Positions 47,806 through 57,078 of a stretch of 64,000 nucleotides of DNA are shown one piece after another. The stretch spans positions 62,001 to 126,000 of the forward strand of contig NZ_JAQQLE010000014.1 of the NCBI RefSeq assembly GCF_028548475.1. The letters run 5' to 3'. Made by a program: the position numbers and the translations under genes. The notes beneath the pieces are model-generated. The model made no database searches. It was not told the origin of the DNA and worked only from the letters and a program-made list of their open reading frames with translations. The stretch comes from Vogesella margarita. GTDB lineage: Bacteria > Pseudomonadota > Gammaproteobacteria > Burkholderiales > Chromobacteriaceae. Each line of letters opens with the position of its first letter. Position 1 is the first letter of the stretch.

Positions 47806-48882
47806 ATGTCGAATAAAATGTCTATACAGCAGCTGTTCCGCCCCGACGTGTTGGCCATGCAGGCCTACCACGTTGCCGATGCCGCCGGCTTCATCAAGCT
47901 GGACGCCATGGAAAACCCGTACCGTCTGCCGGAGCCGCTGCGCAGCGAGCTGGGGCAGACCCTGGCCGATGTCGCCCTCAACCGCTACCCCGATCCGCAT
48001 GGCGATGGCCTGAAGGAGCAGCTCAAGGCGGCCTTCGCGATCCCGGCCGCCGCCGACGTCGTCCTCGGCAACGGCTCCGACGAAATCATCACCCTGATCA
48101 CCCAGGCACTGGCCACTCCCGACACCGTGGTGATGGCGCTGGAGCCGTCCTTCGTGATGTACAGGCTTAACGCGCAGTTCTCGCGCGTGCGCTACGTCGG
48201 CGTGCCGCTGGCCGCCGACTTCAGCCTCGACCTGCCGGCCACACTGGCCGCCATCGCCAGCGAACAGCCGGCGGTAGTGTTCGTGTCCTACCCCAACAAC
48301 CCGACCGGGCCGCGCTTTGCCCGCGCCGAGGTGCAGGCGATACTCGATGCCGCCCCGGGGCTGGTGGTGGTCGACGAGGCCTACCAGGCGTTTGCCGACG
48401 ACAGCTTCATGGATCTGGCCGGCAGCCACGAGCGCCTGATCGTGATGCGCACGTTGTCCAAGCTTGGCCTCGCCGGCTTGCGTCTGGGCTATGCCGCCGG
48501 TCACCCGCAGGTGATGGCGCAGCTGGACAAGGTGCGCCCACCGTACAACATCAACGTGCTGACCCAGGCCGCCGCCAAGTTCGCGCTGCGCCATATCGAG
48601 GTATTCGACGCGCAGGCGGCGGAATTGCGCCGCGAACGCGAAAGGTTGGCCGCAGCGCTGAGCGCGCTGCCGCAGCTGAAGGTGTTCCCGTCGGAGGCCA
48701 ACTTCCTTACCGTGCGCGTGCCGGATGCACCGGCGCTGTTTGCCGCGCTGAAAGAGGCGCGCATCTTGGTGAAAAACCTGCACGGCTACCATTCGCTGCT
48801 GGCCAACTGCCTGCGCCTGACCGTCGGCAGCCCGGACGAAAACACCGCGGTTCTGGCCGCGATCACCACCTACTTTGCCTGA
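47806..48882 (+). CDS. hisC: Histidinol-phosphate aminotransferase
   Basis: PLP enzyme of histidine synthesis. It has 358 residues from the ATG at 47806 (47818 is an alternative). Fold-type I segments are KLDAMENPYRLPEPL, LGNGSDEIITLI, YPNNPTGP, VVVDEAYQAFAD and the PLP-lysine region RTLSKLGLAGLRLGYAAG. A word copy at 48642-48654 is read as ERLAAAL. It is followed within 6 bases by hisB. Confidence 0.95.
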   Translation: MSNKMSIQQLFRPDVLAMQAYHVADAAGFIKLDAMENPYRLPEPLRSELGQTLADVALNRYPDPHGDGLKEQLKAAFAIPAAADVVLGNGSDEIITLITQALATPDTVVMALEPSFVMYRLNAQFSRVRYVGVPLAADFSLDLPATLAAIASEQPAVVFVSYPNNPTGPRFARAEVQAILDAAPGLVVVDEAYQAFADDSFMDLAGSHERLIVMRTLSKLGLAGLRLGYAAGHPQVMAQLDKVRPPYNINVLTQAAAKFALRHIEVFDAQAAELRRERERLAAALSALPQLKVFPSEANFLTVRVPDAPALFAALKEARILVKNLHGYHSLLANCLRLTVGSPDENTAVLAAITTYFA

Positions 48883-48888
48883 GCCACC

Positions 48889-49482
48889 ATGCGCACCGCT
48901 ACCGTTACCCGCAATACCCTGGAAACCCAGATCACCGCCACCGTCAATCTCGACGGCAGCGGCGTCGGCCGCTTTGATACCGGCGTGCCGTTTCTCGATC
49001 ACATGATGGACCAGATCGCCCGCCACGGCCTGATCGACCTCGACATCACCGCGCGCGGCGACCTGCACATCGACGCCCATCACACCGTCGAAGACATCGG
49101 CATCACGCTGGGCCAGGCCTTCGCCAAGGCCATCGGCGACAAGAAAGGCATCCGCCGCTACGGCCACGCCTACGTGCCGCTGGACGAGGCGCTGTCGCGG
49201 GTGGTGATCGACCTGTCCGGCCGCCCCGGACTGCAGTACCACATCCCGTTCACCCGTGCCGCCATCGGCGGTTTCGATGTCGACCTGTTCAGCGAATTCT
49301 TCCACGGCTTCGTCAATCACAGCATGGTGACGCTGCACATCGACAACCTGCGCGGTGTGAACAGCCACCACCAGGCGGAGACGGTGTTCAAGGCCTTCGG
49401 CCGCGCGCTGCGCATGGCGGTGGAGTTCGACGAGCGCATGGCCGGCATCACGCCATCGACCAAGGGGACCCTGACCGCATGA
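48889..49482 (+). CDS. hisB: Imidazoleglycerol-phosphate dehydratase (monofunctional)
   Basis: 197 residues, the stand-alone dehydratase without the phosphatase domain. Mn-binding motifs are [51 protein letters not shown] and [19 protein letters not shown]. The stop overlaps the hisH start by 4 bases (ATGA). Confidence 0.97.
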   Translation: MRTATVTRNTLETQITATVNLDGSGVGRFDTGVPFLDHMMDQIARHGLIDLDITARGDLHIDAHHTVEDIGITLGQAFAKAIGDKKGIRRYGHAYVPLDEALSRVVIDLSGRPGLQYHIPFTRAAIGGFDVDLFSEFFHGFVNHSMVTLHIDNLRGVNSHHQAETVFKAFGRALRMAVEFDERMAGITPSTKGTLTA

Positions 49483-50120
49483 AGGTAGCCGTCATCGATT
49501 ACGGCATGGGCAATCTGCACTCGGTGCTGAAGTCCGTGCAGAGCGTCAACGACATCGGCGCCGACATCTTCCTGACCTCCGATCCGGAGCGGGTGGTGAC
49601 GGCGGACAAGGTGGTGTTTCCCGGCCAGGGTGCGATGCCGGACTGCATGCGTGAGCTGAACGCGCACGGCCTGGCCGAGGCGGTACGCGAAACCACGCAG
49701 ACCAAGCCGTTCTTCGGCATCTGCGTCGGCGCCCAGCTGCTGTTCGAGCGCAGCGAGGAGGGCAACACCCCTGGCCTCGGCATCTTCAAGGGCGAGGTCA
49801 AACGCTTCGCGGCCAACCTGCGCGACGCGCACGGCGAGCGCCTGAAAGTGCCGCACATGGGCTGGAACCGCGTGTTCCAGCTGGTGCCGCACCCGCTGTT
49901 CGCCGGCATCGAAGACGGCGAGCGTTTCTATTTTGTGCACAGTTACCACTTCGCACCGCAGGACCCGCAGCTGACGCTGGCACAAAGCGAGTACCCCGAC
50001 CGGTTTTCCTGTATCGTCGGACGTGGCAATATCTTTGCCACCCAATTTCACACCGAAAAGAGCCATCGCGCCGGACTTCAGATGATGAAGAACTTCCTGG
50101 CCTGGGATGGCACTGTTTAA
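49479..50120 (+). CDS. hisH: Imidazole glycerol phosphate synthase, glutaminase subunit
   Basis: 213 residues. Class I amidotransferase: nucleophile Cys in [19 protein letters not shown], oxyanion segment [12 protein letters not shown], and the catalytic His-Glu near the C-terminus ([17 protein letters not shown]). It supplies ammonia to HisF. A near-copy of the repeated word occurs at 49808. Confidence 0.96.
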   Translation: MKVAVIDYGMGNLHSVLKSVQSVNDIGADIFLTSDPERVVTADKVVFPGQGAMPDCMRELNAHGLAEAVRETTQTKPFFGICVGAQLLFERSEEGNTPGLGIFKGEVKRFAANLRDAHGERLKVPHMGWNRVFQLVPHPLFAGIEDGERFYFVHSYHFAPQDPQLTLAQSEYPDRFSCIVGRGNIFATQFHTEKSHRAGLQMMKNFLAWDGTV

Positions 50121-50144
50121 CTTACCGAAGATTCTGTTCGCACC

Positions 50145-50888
50145 ATGCTGCTGATACCTGCTATCGACCTCAAGGATGGTCAATGCGTACGCCTGAAACA
50201 GGGCGTGATGGACGACGCCACCGTTTTTTCCGATGACCCGGTCAAGGTCGCGCTGCACTGGCGTGACCAGGGCGCCCGCCGCCTGCACCTGGTGGATCTG
50301 AACGGCGCCTTTGCCGGCAAGCCGAAGAACCTGTCGGTGATCCGCGACATTCTCGGCGCGGTCGGCGACGACATGCCGGTACAGCTCGGCGGCGGCATTC
50401 GCGACCTGGATACCATCGAGAAGTACTTCGACCTGGGCCTGAAATACGTGATCATCGGCACCGCCGCGGTGAAGAACCCGGGCTTCCTGCACGACGCCTG
50501 CGACGCCTTCCCCGGCCAGGTGATCGTCGGTCTCGACGCCAAGGACGGCATGGTTGCCATCGACGGCTGGGCCAAGGTCACCACCCACAACGTGATCGAC
50601 CTCGCCAAGCGCTTTGAAGACTACGGCGTGAACTCGGTGATCTACACCGATATCGGCCGCGACGGCATGATGAACGGCGTCAACATCGACGCCACCGTCA
50701 AGCTGGCGCAGGCACTGACTGTTCCGGTGATCGCCTCCGGCGGCCTGACCAATCTCGACGATGTGCGCAACCTGTGCGCGGTGGAGAGCGAAGGCATCGA
50801 GGGCGCCATTACCGGCCGCGCCATCTACGAAGGCAGCATCGACTTTGCCGCCGCGCAGGATCTGGCCGACGAACTGTCCGAAGCCTGA
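50145..50888 (+). CDS. hisA: ProFAR isomerase
   Basis: 247-residue beta/alpha barrel. [19 protein letters not shown] with the catalytic Asp, VQLGGGIRD, and [18 protein letters not shown] with the second catalytic Asp. It opens the ProFAR ring to PRFAR, the HisF/HisH substrate. Confidence 0.96.
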   Translation: MLLIPAIDLKDGQCVRLKQGVMDDATVFSDDPVKVALHWRDQGARRLHLVDLNGAFAGKPKNLSVIRDILGAVGDDMPVQLGGGIRDLDTIEKYFDLGLKYVIIGTAAVKNPGFLHDACDAFPGQVIVGLDAKDGMVAIDGWAKVTTHNVIDLAKRFEDYGVNSVIYTDIGRDGMMNGVNIDATVKLAQALTVPVIASGGLTNLDDVRNLCAVESEGIEGAITGRAIYEGSIDFAAAQDLADELSEA

Positions 50889-50908
50889 GGCAGTTTGAAA
50901 TAACCCCC

Positions 50909-50938
50909 AAGGTTGGCCGCAGCCCTGCGGCCAACCTT
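50909..50938. repeat. Perfect inverted pair of the word between hisA and hisF
   Basis: AAGGTTGGCCGCAG, loop CC, CTGCGGCCAACCTT: two exact 13-mers face each other with 14-bp perfect arms. It occupies half of the 64-bp gap. No T-tract follows, so readthrough into hisF is likely. Confidence 0.9.
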
Positions 50939-50952
50939 CAGTACAGAACACC

Positions 50953-51720
50953 ATGTCTCTAGCCAAACGCATCATCCCCTGCCTGGACGTGACTGCCGGT
51001 CGCGTGGTCAAGGGCATCAATTTTGTCGGCCTGCGTGACGCAGGCGACCCGGTCGAGATCGCCAAGCGTTATAACGAGCAGGGCGCCGACGAACTGACCT
51101 TCCTCGACATCACCGCCAGCTCCGACGACCGCGACCTGATCCTCAACGTGATCGAATCGGTGGCGGAACAGGTGTTCATCCCGCTGACGGTCGGCGGCGG
51201 CGTGCGCCAGGTGGCCGATATCCGCCGCCTGCTCAACGCCGGTGCCGACAAGGTCAGCATCAACACCGCGGCGATTACCAATCCCGAGCTGGTGCGCGAG
51301 GCCGCCGACAAGTTCGGCAGCCAGTGCATCGTGGTCGCGGTCGACGCCAAGGCGGTGTCGCCGGCCAACGACCGCTGGGAAATTTTCACCCACGGCGGGC
51401 GCAAGGCCACCGGGCTGGACGCGGTGGAGTGGGCGGTCAAGATGGCGGAATACGGCGCCGGCGAGATCCTGCTGACTAGCATGGACCGCGACGGCACCAA
51501 GATCGGCTTCAACCTGCCGCTGACACGGGCGGTGTCGGACGCGGTGCCGGTGCCGGTGATCGCCTCCGGCGGCGTCGGCAACCTGCAGCATCTGGTGGAA
51601 GGCGTGACGCTGGGCAAGGCCGACGCGGTGCTGGCCGCCAGCATCTTCCATTTCGGCGAGTACACGGTGCGCCAGGCGAAAGAAGCGATGCGTGCCGCCG
51701 GCATCGAAGTGCGTTTGTAA
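50953..51720 (+). CDS. hisF: Imidazole glycerol phosphate synthase, cyclase subunit
   Basis: 255-residue barrel that forms IGP and AICAR from PRFAR and ammonia. [19 protein letters not shown] with catalytic Asp11-type residue, [27 protein letters not shown] with the second catalytic Asp, and [16 protein letters not shown]. The stop codon TAA supplies the first A of a motif copy that runs into hisI. Confidence 0.97.
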   Translation: MSLAKRIIPCLDVTAGRVVKGINFVGLRDAGDPVEIAKRYNEQGADELTFLDITASSDDRDLILNVIESVAEQVFIPLTVGGGVRQVADIRRLLNAGADKVSINTAAITNPELVREAADKFGSQCIVVAVDAKAVSPANDRWEIFTHGGRKATGLDAVEWAVKMAEYGAGEILLTSMDRDGTKIGFNLPLTRAVSDAVPVPVIASGGVGNLQHLVEGVTLGKADAVLAASIFHFGEYTVRQAKEAMRAAGIEVRL

Positions 51721-51732
51721 AGGTTGGCCGCA
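51720..51732 (+). repeat. Copy of the word forming the entire hisF-hisI junction
   Basis: An exact 13-mer begins on the last base of the hisF stop and ends one base before the hisI ATG. Its AAAGG part sits 8 bases before the start and can act as the ribosome site. Confidence 0.88.
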
Positions 51733-52134
51733 ATGACTGCTCTGAACTGGCTGGACGAAGTGAAGTGGGACGACAAGGGACTGGTGGTCGCCATCGCCCA
51801 GGATGCCAACACGGGCCGCGTGCTGATGGTCGCCTACATGAACCGCGAGTCGCTGCAGCTGACCGCCGAAACCGGCATCGCCCACTACTGGACGCGCTCG
51901 CGCCAGAAGCTGTGGAAAAAGGGCGAGAAGTCCGGCCACCTGCAGACGGTGAAGGAACTGCGCCTCGACTGCGACGGCGACGTGATCACCATGCAGATCG
52001 AACAGGCCGGCGGCATCGCCTGCCACACCGGCCGCGAGAGCTGCTTCTTCCGCGTGCTGCGCGACGGCGAGTGGCAGGTCACCGACGCGGTGCTCAAGGA
52101 TCCGCACGCCATCTACGGCGGGCATCAGCACTGA
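51733..52134 (+). CDS. hisI: Phosphoribosyl-AMP cyclohydrolase
   Basis: 133 residues, stand-alone cyclohydrolase (hisE is separate). Zn/Mg-binding residues occur in [71 protein letters not shown]. Start ATG at 51733, immediately after the repeated word. Confidence 0.97.
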   Translation: MTALNWLDEVKWDDKGLVVAIAQDANTGRVLMVAYMNRESLQLTAETGIAHYWTRSRQKLWKKGEKSGHLQTVKELRLDCDGDVITMQIEQAGGIACHTGRESCFFRVLRDGEWQVTDAVLKDPHAIYGGHQH

Positions 52135-52222
52135 GCCGCAGGGCAAGGGTTGACCCTGCTACGCCTTGTTATCGAATTGTCACAGAATCGACATATACTG
52201 GCCGCGCTGACGGTTTGAAAGG

Positions 52223-52558
52223 ATGGACATGATTGCCGCTGACGTACTACAGCACATTGGTGACACGCTGGAAGCCCGCAAGGAATCCAGCCCCAGCTCG
52301 TCCTATGTGGCTTCGCTGTTCCACAAGGGCGAGGATGCGATCCTGAAGAAAGTGGCGGAAGAGGCGGCCGAGGTGCTGATGGCGTCCAAGGACAAGGACC
52401 GCCTGCACCTGGTGCGCGAGGTCGCCGACCTGTGGTTCCACTCCATGGTGCTGCTGGCGCATCACGGCCTGCGGCCGGAAGACGTGCTGGTGGAGCTGAA
52501 GCGCCGCGAGGGCATCTCCGGCCTCGACGAAAAAGCCGCACGCAACCCGCAGTCCTGA
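52223..52558 (+). CDS. hisE: Phosphoribosyl-ATP pyrophosphatase
   Basis: 111 residues. All-alpha MazG-like fold with the metal-binding [32 protein letters not shown]. It hydrolyses PR-ATP to PR-AMP. The 88-bp gap from hisI contains TATACT (52194-52199), a possible -10 without a well-spaced -35. The ATG is preceded by GAAAGGA. Confidence 0.95.
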   Translation: MDMIAADVLQHIGDTLEARKESSPSSSYVASLFHKGEDAILKKVAEEAAEVLMASKDKDRLHLVREVADLWFHSMVLLAHHGLRPEDVLVELKRREGISGLDEKAARNPQS

Positions 52559-52574
52559 GGCAGAGAGAGTAGAC

Positions 52575-52895
52575 ATGAGCGATTGTATTTTCTGTAAGAT
52601 TGCGGCCGGCGACATCCCGGCCAACAAGGTATACGAAGACGACGACGTGGTGGCCTTCCACGACATCAAGCCGGCCGGCGATGTGCACTTCCTGCTGGTG
52701 CCGAAACGGCACGTCGAGTCGCTGGCGCACTGCGGCGCCGACGACGCGGCGATGCTGGGCAAGCTGATGCTGCTGGCGCCGCAGCTGGCGGCAGAGCAGG
52801 GCCTGGAGCGTGGTTTCAAGACCGCGATCAACACCGGTCGCGGTGGCGGTCAGGAAGTGTTCCACCTGCACGTACACGTCTACGGCAACAAATAA
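52575..52895 (+). CDS. hinT: HIT-family purine nucleoside phosphoramidase
   Basis: 106 residues. CIFCKIAAGDIPANKVYEDD is the zinc-type N-terminus; the histidine triad HLHVHVYG ends the protein. It hydrolyses adenosine phosphoramidates. hisE-hinT-tatA is a standard order in betaproteobacteria. Confidence 0.96.
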   Translation: MSDCIFCKIAAGDIPANKVYEDDDVVAFHDIKPAGDVHFLLVPKRHVESLAHCGADDAAMLGKLMLLAPQLAAEQGLERGFKTAINTGRGGGQEVFHLHVHVYGNK

Positions 52896-52937
52896 CCATG
52901 CGGCGCAGCGCGTCCGTTCAACATTGAGGTAGTGGTC

Positions 52938-53138
52938 ATGGGTTCTTTTAGCATCTGGCACTGGCTGATCGTTTTGTTGGTGGTGGTCCTGGTGTTTGGC
53001 ACCAAGAAGTTGCGCAACATCGGCGAAGATCTGGGCGGTGCGGTAAAAGGCTTCAAGGAAGGCATGAAGGGCGCCGAAGGCGACAAGCAGGAACAGGGCG
53101 GCCGTGTGATTGATGTCGACCAAGACAACAAGAAGTAA
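52938..53138 (+). CDS. tatA: Twin-arginine translocase subunit TatA
   Basis: 66 residues. [43 protein letters not shown] is the canonical short membrane helix, FGxKKL hinge and amphipathic helix. It forms the size-fitted pore for folded Tat substrates. The ATG is at 52938; a GTG six bases upstream is less likely. Confidence 0.97.
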   Translation: MGSFSIWHWLIVLLVVVLVFGTKKLRNIGEDLGGAVKGFKEGMKGAEGDKQEQGGRVIDVDQDNKK

Positions 53139-53143
53139 GCCGC

Positions 53144-53623
53144 GTGTTTGATATCAGTTTCGGCGAACTGCTGATTGTCGGCCTGGTGGCCCTGATCGTA
53201 CTGGGGCCGGAACGGCTGCCGACCGTTGCCCGTACCATCGGTGCGCTGGTTGGCCGCGCGCAGCGTTTTGTCGCCAGCGTCAAGGCCGACATCCATCAGC
53301 ACAGCCAGATGGCCGGTTTCGACGACCTGAAGCAGGACGTGCAGCAGGCGGCCGACGCCTTCCGCAGCCAGATCGAGAGCGAGGTCGCCGGTGTGCGCGA
53401 GCTGTCGCAGCAGATCAGTCAGACGGCGCAGGTGGTGGAGCAGGAAGCCGGCCAGCTGCTGGACGAGGCGGCGCGCCAGATCGCTCCACCGGCCGATCCT
53501 GCGGACGAAAGCCCGAGCGCTGCGCCACCGCTCGCGGTGGCGGACGATAACCAGCTGGATCTTTTCAATACTGCGCCGCCTGCGGCGCAACCTGACAACC
53601 CTGTGGTCAAAACGCGCGAATGA
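53144..53623 (+). CDS. tatB: Twin-arginine translocase subunit TatB
   Basis: 159 residues from a GTG 5 bases after the tatA stop. MFDISFGELLIVGLVALIVLGPERLPTVARTIGALVGRAQRF is the TatB signature (Glu in the helix, GPERLP hinge), followed by a long amphipathic helix and an acidic, Pro-rich tail. It receives signal peptides with TatC. The stop overlaps the tatC start (ATGA). Confidence 0.96.
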   Translation: MFDISFGELLIVGLVALIVLGPERLPTVARTIGALVGRAQRFVASVKADIHQHSQMAGFDDLKQDVQQAADAFRSQIESEVAGVRELSQQISQTAQVVEQEAGQLLDEAARQIAPPADPADESPSAAPPLAVADDNQLDLFNTAPPAAQPDNPVVKTRE

Positions 53624-54351
53624 GCGATCAACAACCTTTGCTCGCGCACCTGATCGAGCTGCGCAGCCGCGTGGTGCGCATTACGCTTGGCATCCTGGTG
53701 TGTTTTCTGGCGCTGTTCCACTGGTCCGGCAACATCTACCACCTGCTGGCCAAGCCGATGCTGGACGTGCTGCCGGCCGGCACCAACATGATCGCCACCG
53801 ACGTGACCGCGCCGTTCTTCGTGCCGGTGAAGGTCACCATGCTGGTCGCCTTCCTGCTGTCGCTACCCAATACCATGTACCAGATCTGGGCCTTTGTCGC
53901 GCCCGGACTCTACAACCACGAGAAACGGCTGATACTGCCGCTGGTGATTTCCAGCGTGCTGCTGTTTTTTGTCGGTATGGCCTTTGCCTACTTCGCGGTG
54001 TTCCCGGTGGTGTTCGGCTTCATGAGCGCGGTGACGCCGGAAGGGGTGTCGATGATGACCGACATCGACAAGTACCTGTCCTTCGTGCTCGGCATGTTCG
54101 TCGCCTTCGGTGTCACCTTCGAGGTGCCGATCGTGGTGATCGTGCTGCATCGCATGGGCGTGGTCAGCCTTGCGCAGCTGCGCGAGGGCCGCCCCTACGT
54201 GATCGTCGCTGCCTTCGTCATCGCCGCGGTGGTCACGCCGCCGGACGTGCTGTCGCAGATCATGATGGCGCTGCCGCTGTGGCTGCTGTACGAAGCCGGC
54301 ATCCTGATGGCGGTGCTGACCGGCCGTCAGGCGGAGGCGAGCCATGACTAA
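53620..54351 (+). CDS. tatC: Twin-arginine translocase subunit TatC
   Basis: 243 residues with six membrane helices. HLIELRSRVVR at the N-terminus, the conserved periplasmic segment PLLDVL-like PMLDVLPAG, PNTMYQIWAFVAPGLYNHEKR, and FGVTFEVPIVV. It recognises the twin-arginine motif. The end overlaps the next gene by 8 bases. Confidence 0.97.
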   Translation: MSDQQPLLAHLIELRSRVVRITLGILVCFLALFHWSGNIYHLLAKPMLDVLPAGTNMIATDVTAPFFVPVKVTMLVAFLLSLPNTMYQIWAFVAPGLYNHEKRLILPLVISSVLLFFVGMAFAYFAVFPVVFGFMSAVTPEGVSMMTDIDKYLSFVLGMFVAFGVTFEVPIVVIVLHRMGVVSLAQLREGRPYVIVAAFVIAAVVTPPDVLSQIMMALPLWLLYEAGILMAVLTGRQAEASHD

Positions 54352-54694
54352 TGCCCGTCTGTTTCACTGGGCTGCGGTCTGCAGCCTGATCGCGCTGATC
54401 ATGCTCAGCCTGGCGTGGGAGCTGGTGCTGGCGCCGCTGCGTCCCGGCGGCTCCTTCCTGGTGCTGAAGGCGGTGCTGCTGCTGCTGCCGCTGATGGGGG
54501 TGCTGCGCCAGCGGGTCTACACCTACCAGTGGTCCAGCATGTTCATCCTCGCCTTCTTTGCCGAGGGCGTGATGCGAGCCTGGTCGGACAGCGGCCTGTC
54601 GCAAACGCTGGCGCTGGTCGAGGTGTTGCTGACGGTGTGCTATTTCGCCAGTGTCGTACTTTTTGTCAGGGCGATCCGTTTGCAGCAGCACTGA
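54344..54694 (+). CDS. DUF2069 membrane protein
   Basis: 116 residues, about four membrane helices (residues 10-30, 40-57, 65-82 and 88-110). LRPGGSFLVLKAVLLLLPLMGVLRQRVYTYQWSSMFILAFFAEGVMRAWSD matches the DUF2069 family. Its function is unknown. It is co-transcribed with tatC, overlapping it by 8 bases, and the run ends at a strong terminator. Confidence 0.85.
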   Translation: MTNARLFHWAAVCSLIALIMLSLAWELVLAPLRPGGSFLVLKAVLLLLPLMGVLRQRVYTYQWSSMFILAFFAEGVMRAWSDSGLSQTLALVEVLLTVCYFASVVLFVRAIRLQQH

Positions 54695-54714
54695 ACCGGG
54701 TTTTGTGTAGAAAG

Positions 54715-54744
54715 AAGCCAGCTTCCTGTAAGCTGGCTTTTGTT
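54715..54744 (+). terminator. Rho-independent terminator of the his-tat run
   Basis: AAGCCAGCTT, loop CCTGT, AAGCTGGCTT, then TTGTT. A 10-bp perfect stem. Confidence 0.9.
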
Positions 54745-54783
54745 ATTGGCGCTGCGAACGGTGTTTAATTGCAATAGTCTGTT

Positions 54784-54789
54784 TATAAT
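54784..54789 (+). promoter_or_regulatory. Probable -10 box upstream of the type I secretion genes
   Basis: TATAAT lies in an A/T-rich stretch (about 54760-54815) that stands out from the GC-rich surroundings. No good -35 is seen at 17 bases (GTGTTT), so an activator may be needed. The 5' leader to the first gene would be about 115 bases. Confidence 0.45.
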
Positions 54790-54909
54790 AAATCAAAATA
54801 TATTTGCAAGTTTGCCATGCCGTGATACTAATAACGCCACGTGCAAATGCCGGCCGCAGCTTTCGTTGCCCACGAAGATCCAAAGGCGATGCCTTGACAA
54901 AGACCGCAT

Positions 54910-57078
54910 ATGAATAATCAGGAACACAAAGGCGCACAGGCGGATATTTCGCAACGTGCCACCCATCTGGATCCCCTGCTGGACTGCCTGTTCGAACTGA
55001 CCCGGCAGCACGGCATCACCACCACCCGTGACTCGCTGATTGCCGGCATTCCGCTGGAAGAACAGCGGCTGACCCCGGCGATGTTCTCGCGCGCGGCGCG
55101 CCGCGCCGGTCTGGTGTCGCGGGTGCTGCGCAAGCCGCTGCACGAGCTGCCGGCGGCGCTGTTGCCGGCGGTGCTGCTGCTCAACGGCAATGACGCCTGT
55201 CTGCTGCGCGAGATCGATGCCGACGGCAACTATTACATCAGCCCGGCCGAACTGCCGGAGGCGGTGCAGGTGCTCAGCGGCAGCGAGCTGGCCGCGCGCT
55301 ACAGCGGCCTGGCCATCGTGGTCAAGCCGCGTTTCCGCTTCGACAAGCGGGTGCCGGAGCTGAACAAGGCACGCACCCAGCACTGGTTCTGGCACGCGAT
55401 CCTGCAGGGGCGTCCGCTGTATCGCGACGCGTTGATCGCCGCCTTCTTCGTCAATATCTTCGCGCTGGTCTTCCCGCTGTTCTCGATGAACGTGTACGAC
55501 CGCGTGGTGCCCAACATGGCGTTCGACACGCTGTGGGTGCTGGGGCTGGGTGTGCTGCTGATCCTGGTGTTCGACTTCATCCTCAAGCTGACCCGCGGCT
55601 ACCTGATCGACCTCGCCAGCAAGCGGGTGGACGTGATGCTGTCGGCGCTGATCATGGAGCGTGTGCTCGGCATCCGCATGGAGGCGCGCCCGGCCTCGGT
55701 CGGCGCCTTTGCGGCCAACCTTCGTGCCTTCGAGACGGTGCGCGACTTCATCGCCTCCGCCACGGTGACCACGCTGGTGGACGTGCCGTTCGCGCTGCTG
55801 TTCGTGTTCGTGATCTTCTGGATCTCGCCGTGGATGGTGCTGCCGCCGCTGGTGGCGATCCTGCTGATGCTGCTGCTGGCCTTTACGGTACAGGGCCAGA
55901 TGCAGGAGCTGACCGAGACCACCTTCCGCGCCTCGTCGCAGCGTAACGCCCACCTGGTAGAAAGCCTGGTCGGTCTGGAAACCATCAAGACCCTCGGCGC
56001 CGAAGGCGTGCTGCAGGGGCGCTGGGAAAAGGCGACGCTGTTCCTGGCCCAGGTCGGCAGCCGCCTCAAGTTCCTGTCGGCGGTGACCATGAACTTCGCC
56101 GGTTTCATCCAGCAGCTGATGTCGGTGTCGATCATCATCATCGGTGTCTACCTGATCAAGGAGGGACAGACCTCGGTCGGCGGCCTGATCGCCTGCACCA
56201 TGCTGGCTGGCCGCGCCATCGCGCCGATGGGGGCGGTGGCCGGTCTGATGACGCAGTTCAACAACGCCAAGTCGTCGCTGGGCTCGCTGGAAGGGCTGAT
56301 GAAGATGCCGGTGGAGCGCGAGGAAGAAGCCACCTTCTTCCACCGCACCCACTTCAACGGTGACATCGAGTTCTCCAACGTGTCATTCACCTACCCCAAC
56401 AGCCCGCTTGGCGCGCTGCATAATGTGTCGTTCCGCATCCGTGCCGGCGAGAAGGTGGCCATCCTCGGCCGTGTCGGCTCCGGCAAGTCCACCATCCAGA
56501 AGCTGATCATGGGCTTGTACCAGCCGCAGCAGGGCTCGACCCGCATTGACGGGGTCGACCTGCGCCAGATCGATCCGGCCGAGTTGCGCCGCAATGTGGG
56601 CTACGTGTCGCAGGAGCCGGTGCTGTTCTACGGCACGCTGCGCCAGAACATCAGCATGGGCCAGCCGCACGTGCACGATGCCAGTATCGCCGCCGCGGCG
56701 GACCTGGCCGGACTGAGCGAGTTCGTCAACAGCCATCCGGAAGGCTTCGACATGGTGATCGGCGAGCGCGGCGAGTCGCTGTCCGGCGGCCAGCGCAAGG
56801 CGATCACCATCGCCCGCGCGCTGCTGAACACCCCGCCCATCATGCTGCTGGACGAACCGACCAGCAATATGGACCACAGTACCGAGGCGGCGATGAAGCG
56901 CACCTTCGAGAAGATCATGCCGGGCAAGACCATGGTGCTGGTGACGCACCACACCGCGCTGCTGGATCTGGCGGATCGCATCATCGTGATCGACCAGGGC
57001 CGCATCCTGGCGGACGGCCCGAAAGCAGAGGTGGTTCAGGCCCTGCAACAAGGCAAGATCGGAAGGGCTCAAGTATGA
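54910..57078 (+). CDS. lapB: Type I secretion ABC transporter (LapB/RtxB-like)
   Basis: 722 residues: an N-terminal C39-peptidase-like domain (about 15-150) without the catalytic Cys-His pattern, as in LapB-type exporters; six membrane helices (about 175-450); and an ATPase with Walker A GRVGSGKST (about 519-527), signature LSGGQ (about 624-628) and Walker B IMLLDEP (about 644-650). It should export the RTX adhesin encoded downstream, with the next gene as adaptor. A word copy at 55710-55722 is read as FAANLR. Overlaps the adaptor gene by ATGA. Confidence 0.94.
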   Translation: MNNQEHKGAQADISQRATHLDPLLDCLFELTRQHGITTTRDSLIAGIPLEEQRLTPAMFSRAARRAGLVSRVLRKPLHELPAALLPAVLLLNGNDACLLREIDADGNYYISPAELPEAVQVLSGSELAARYSGLAIVVKPRFRFDKRVPELNKARTQHWFWHAILQGRPLYRDALIAAFFVNIFALVFPLFSMNVYDRVVPNMAFDTLWVLGLGVLLILVFDFILKLTRGYLIDLASKRVDVMLSALIMERVLGIRMEARPASVGAFAANLRAFETVRDFIASATVTTLVDVPFALLFVFVIFWISPWMVLPPLVAILLMLLLAFTVQGQMQELTETTFRASSQRNAHLVESLVGLETIKTLGAEGVLQGRWEKATLFLAQVGSRLKFLSAVTMNFAGFIQQLMSVSIIIIGVYLIKEGQTSVGGLIACTMLAGRAIAPMGAVAGLMTQFNNAKSSLGSLEGLMKMPVEREEEATFFHRTHFNGDIEFSNVSFTYPNSPLGALHNVSFRIRAGEKVAILGRVGSGKSTIQKLIMGLYQPQQGSTRIDGVDLRQIDPAELRRNVGYVSQEPVLFYGTLRQNISMGQPHVHDASIAAAADLAGLSEFVNSHPEGFDMVIGERGESLSGGQRKAITIARALLNTPPIMLLDEPTSNMDHSTEAAMKRTFEKIMPGKTMVLVTHHTALLDLADRIIVIDQGRILADGPKAEVVQALQQGKIGRAQV

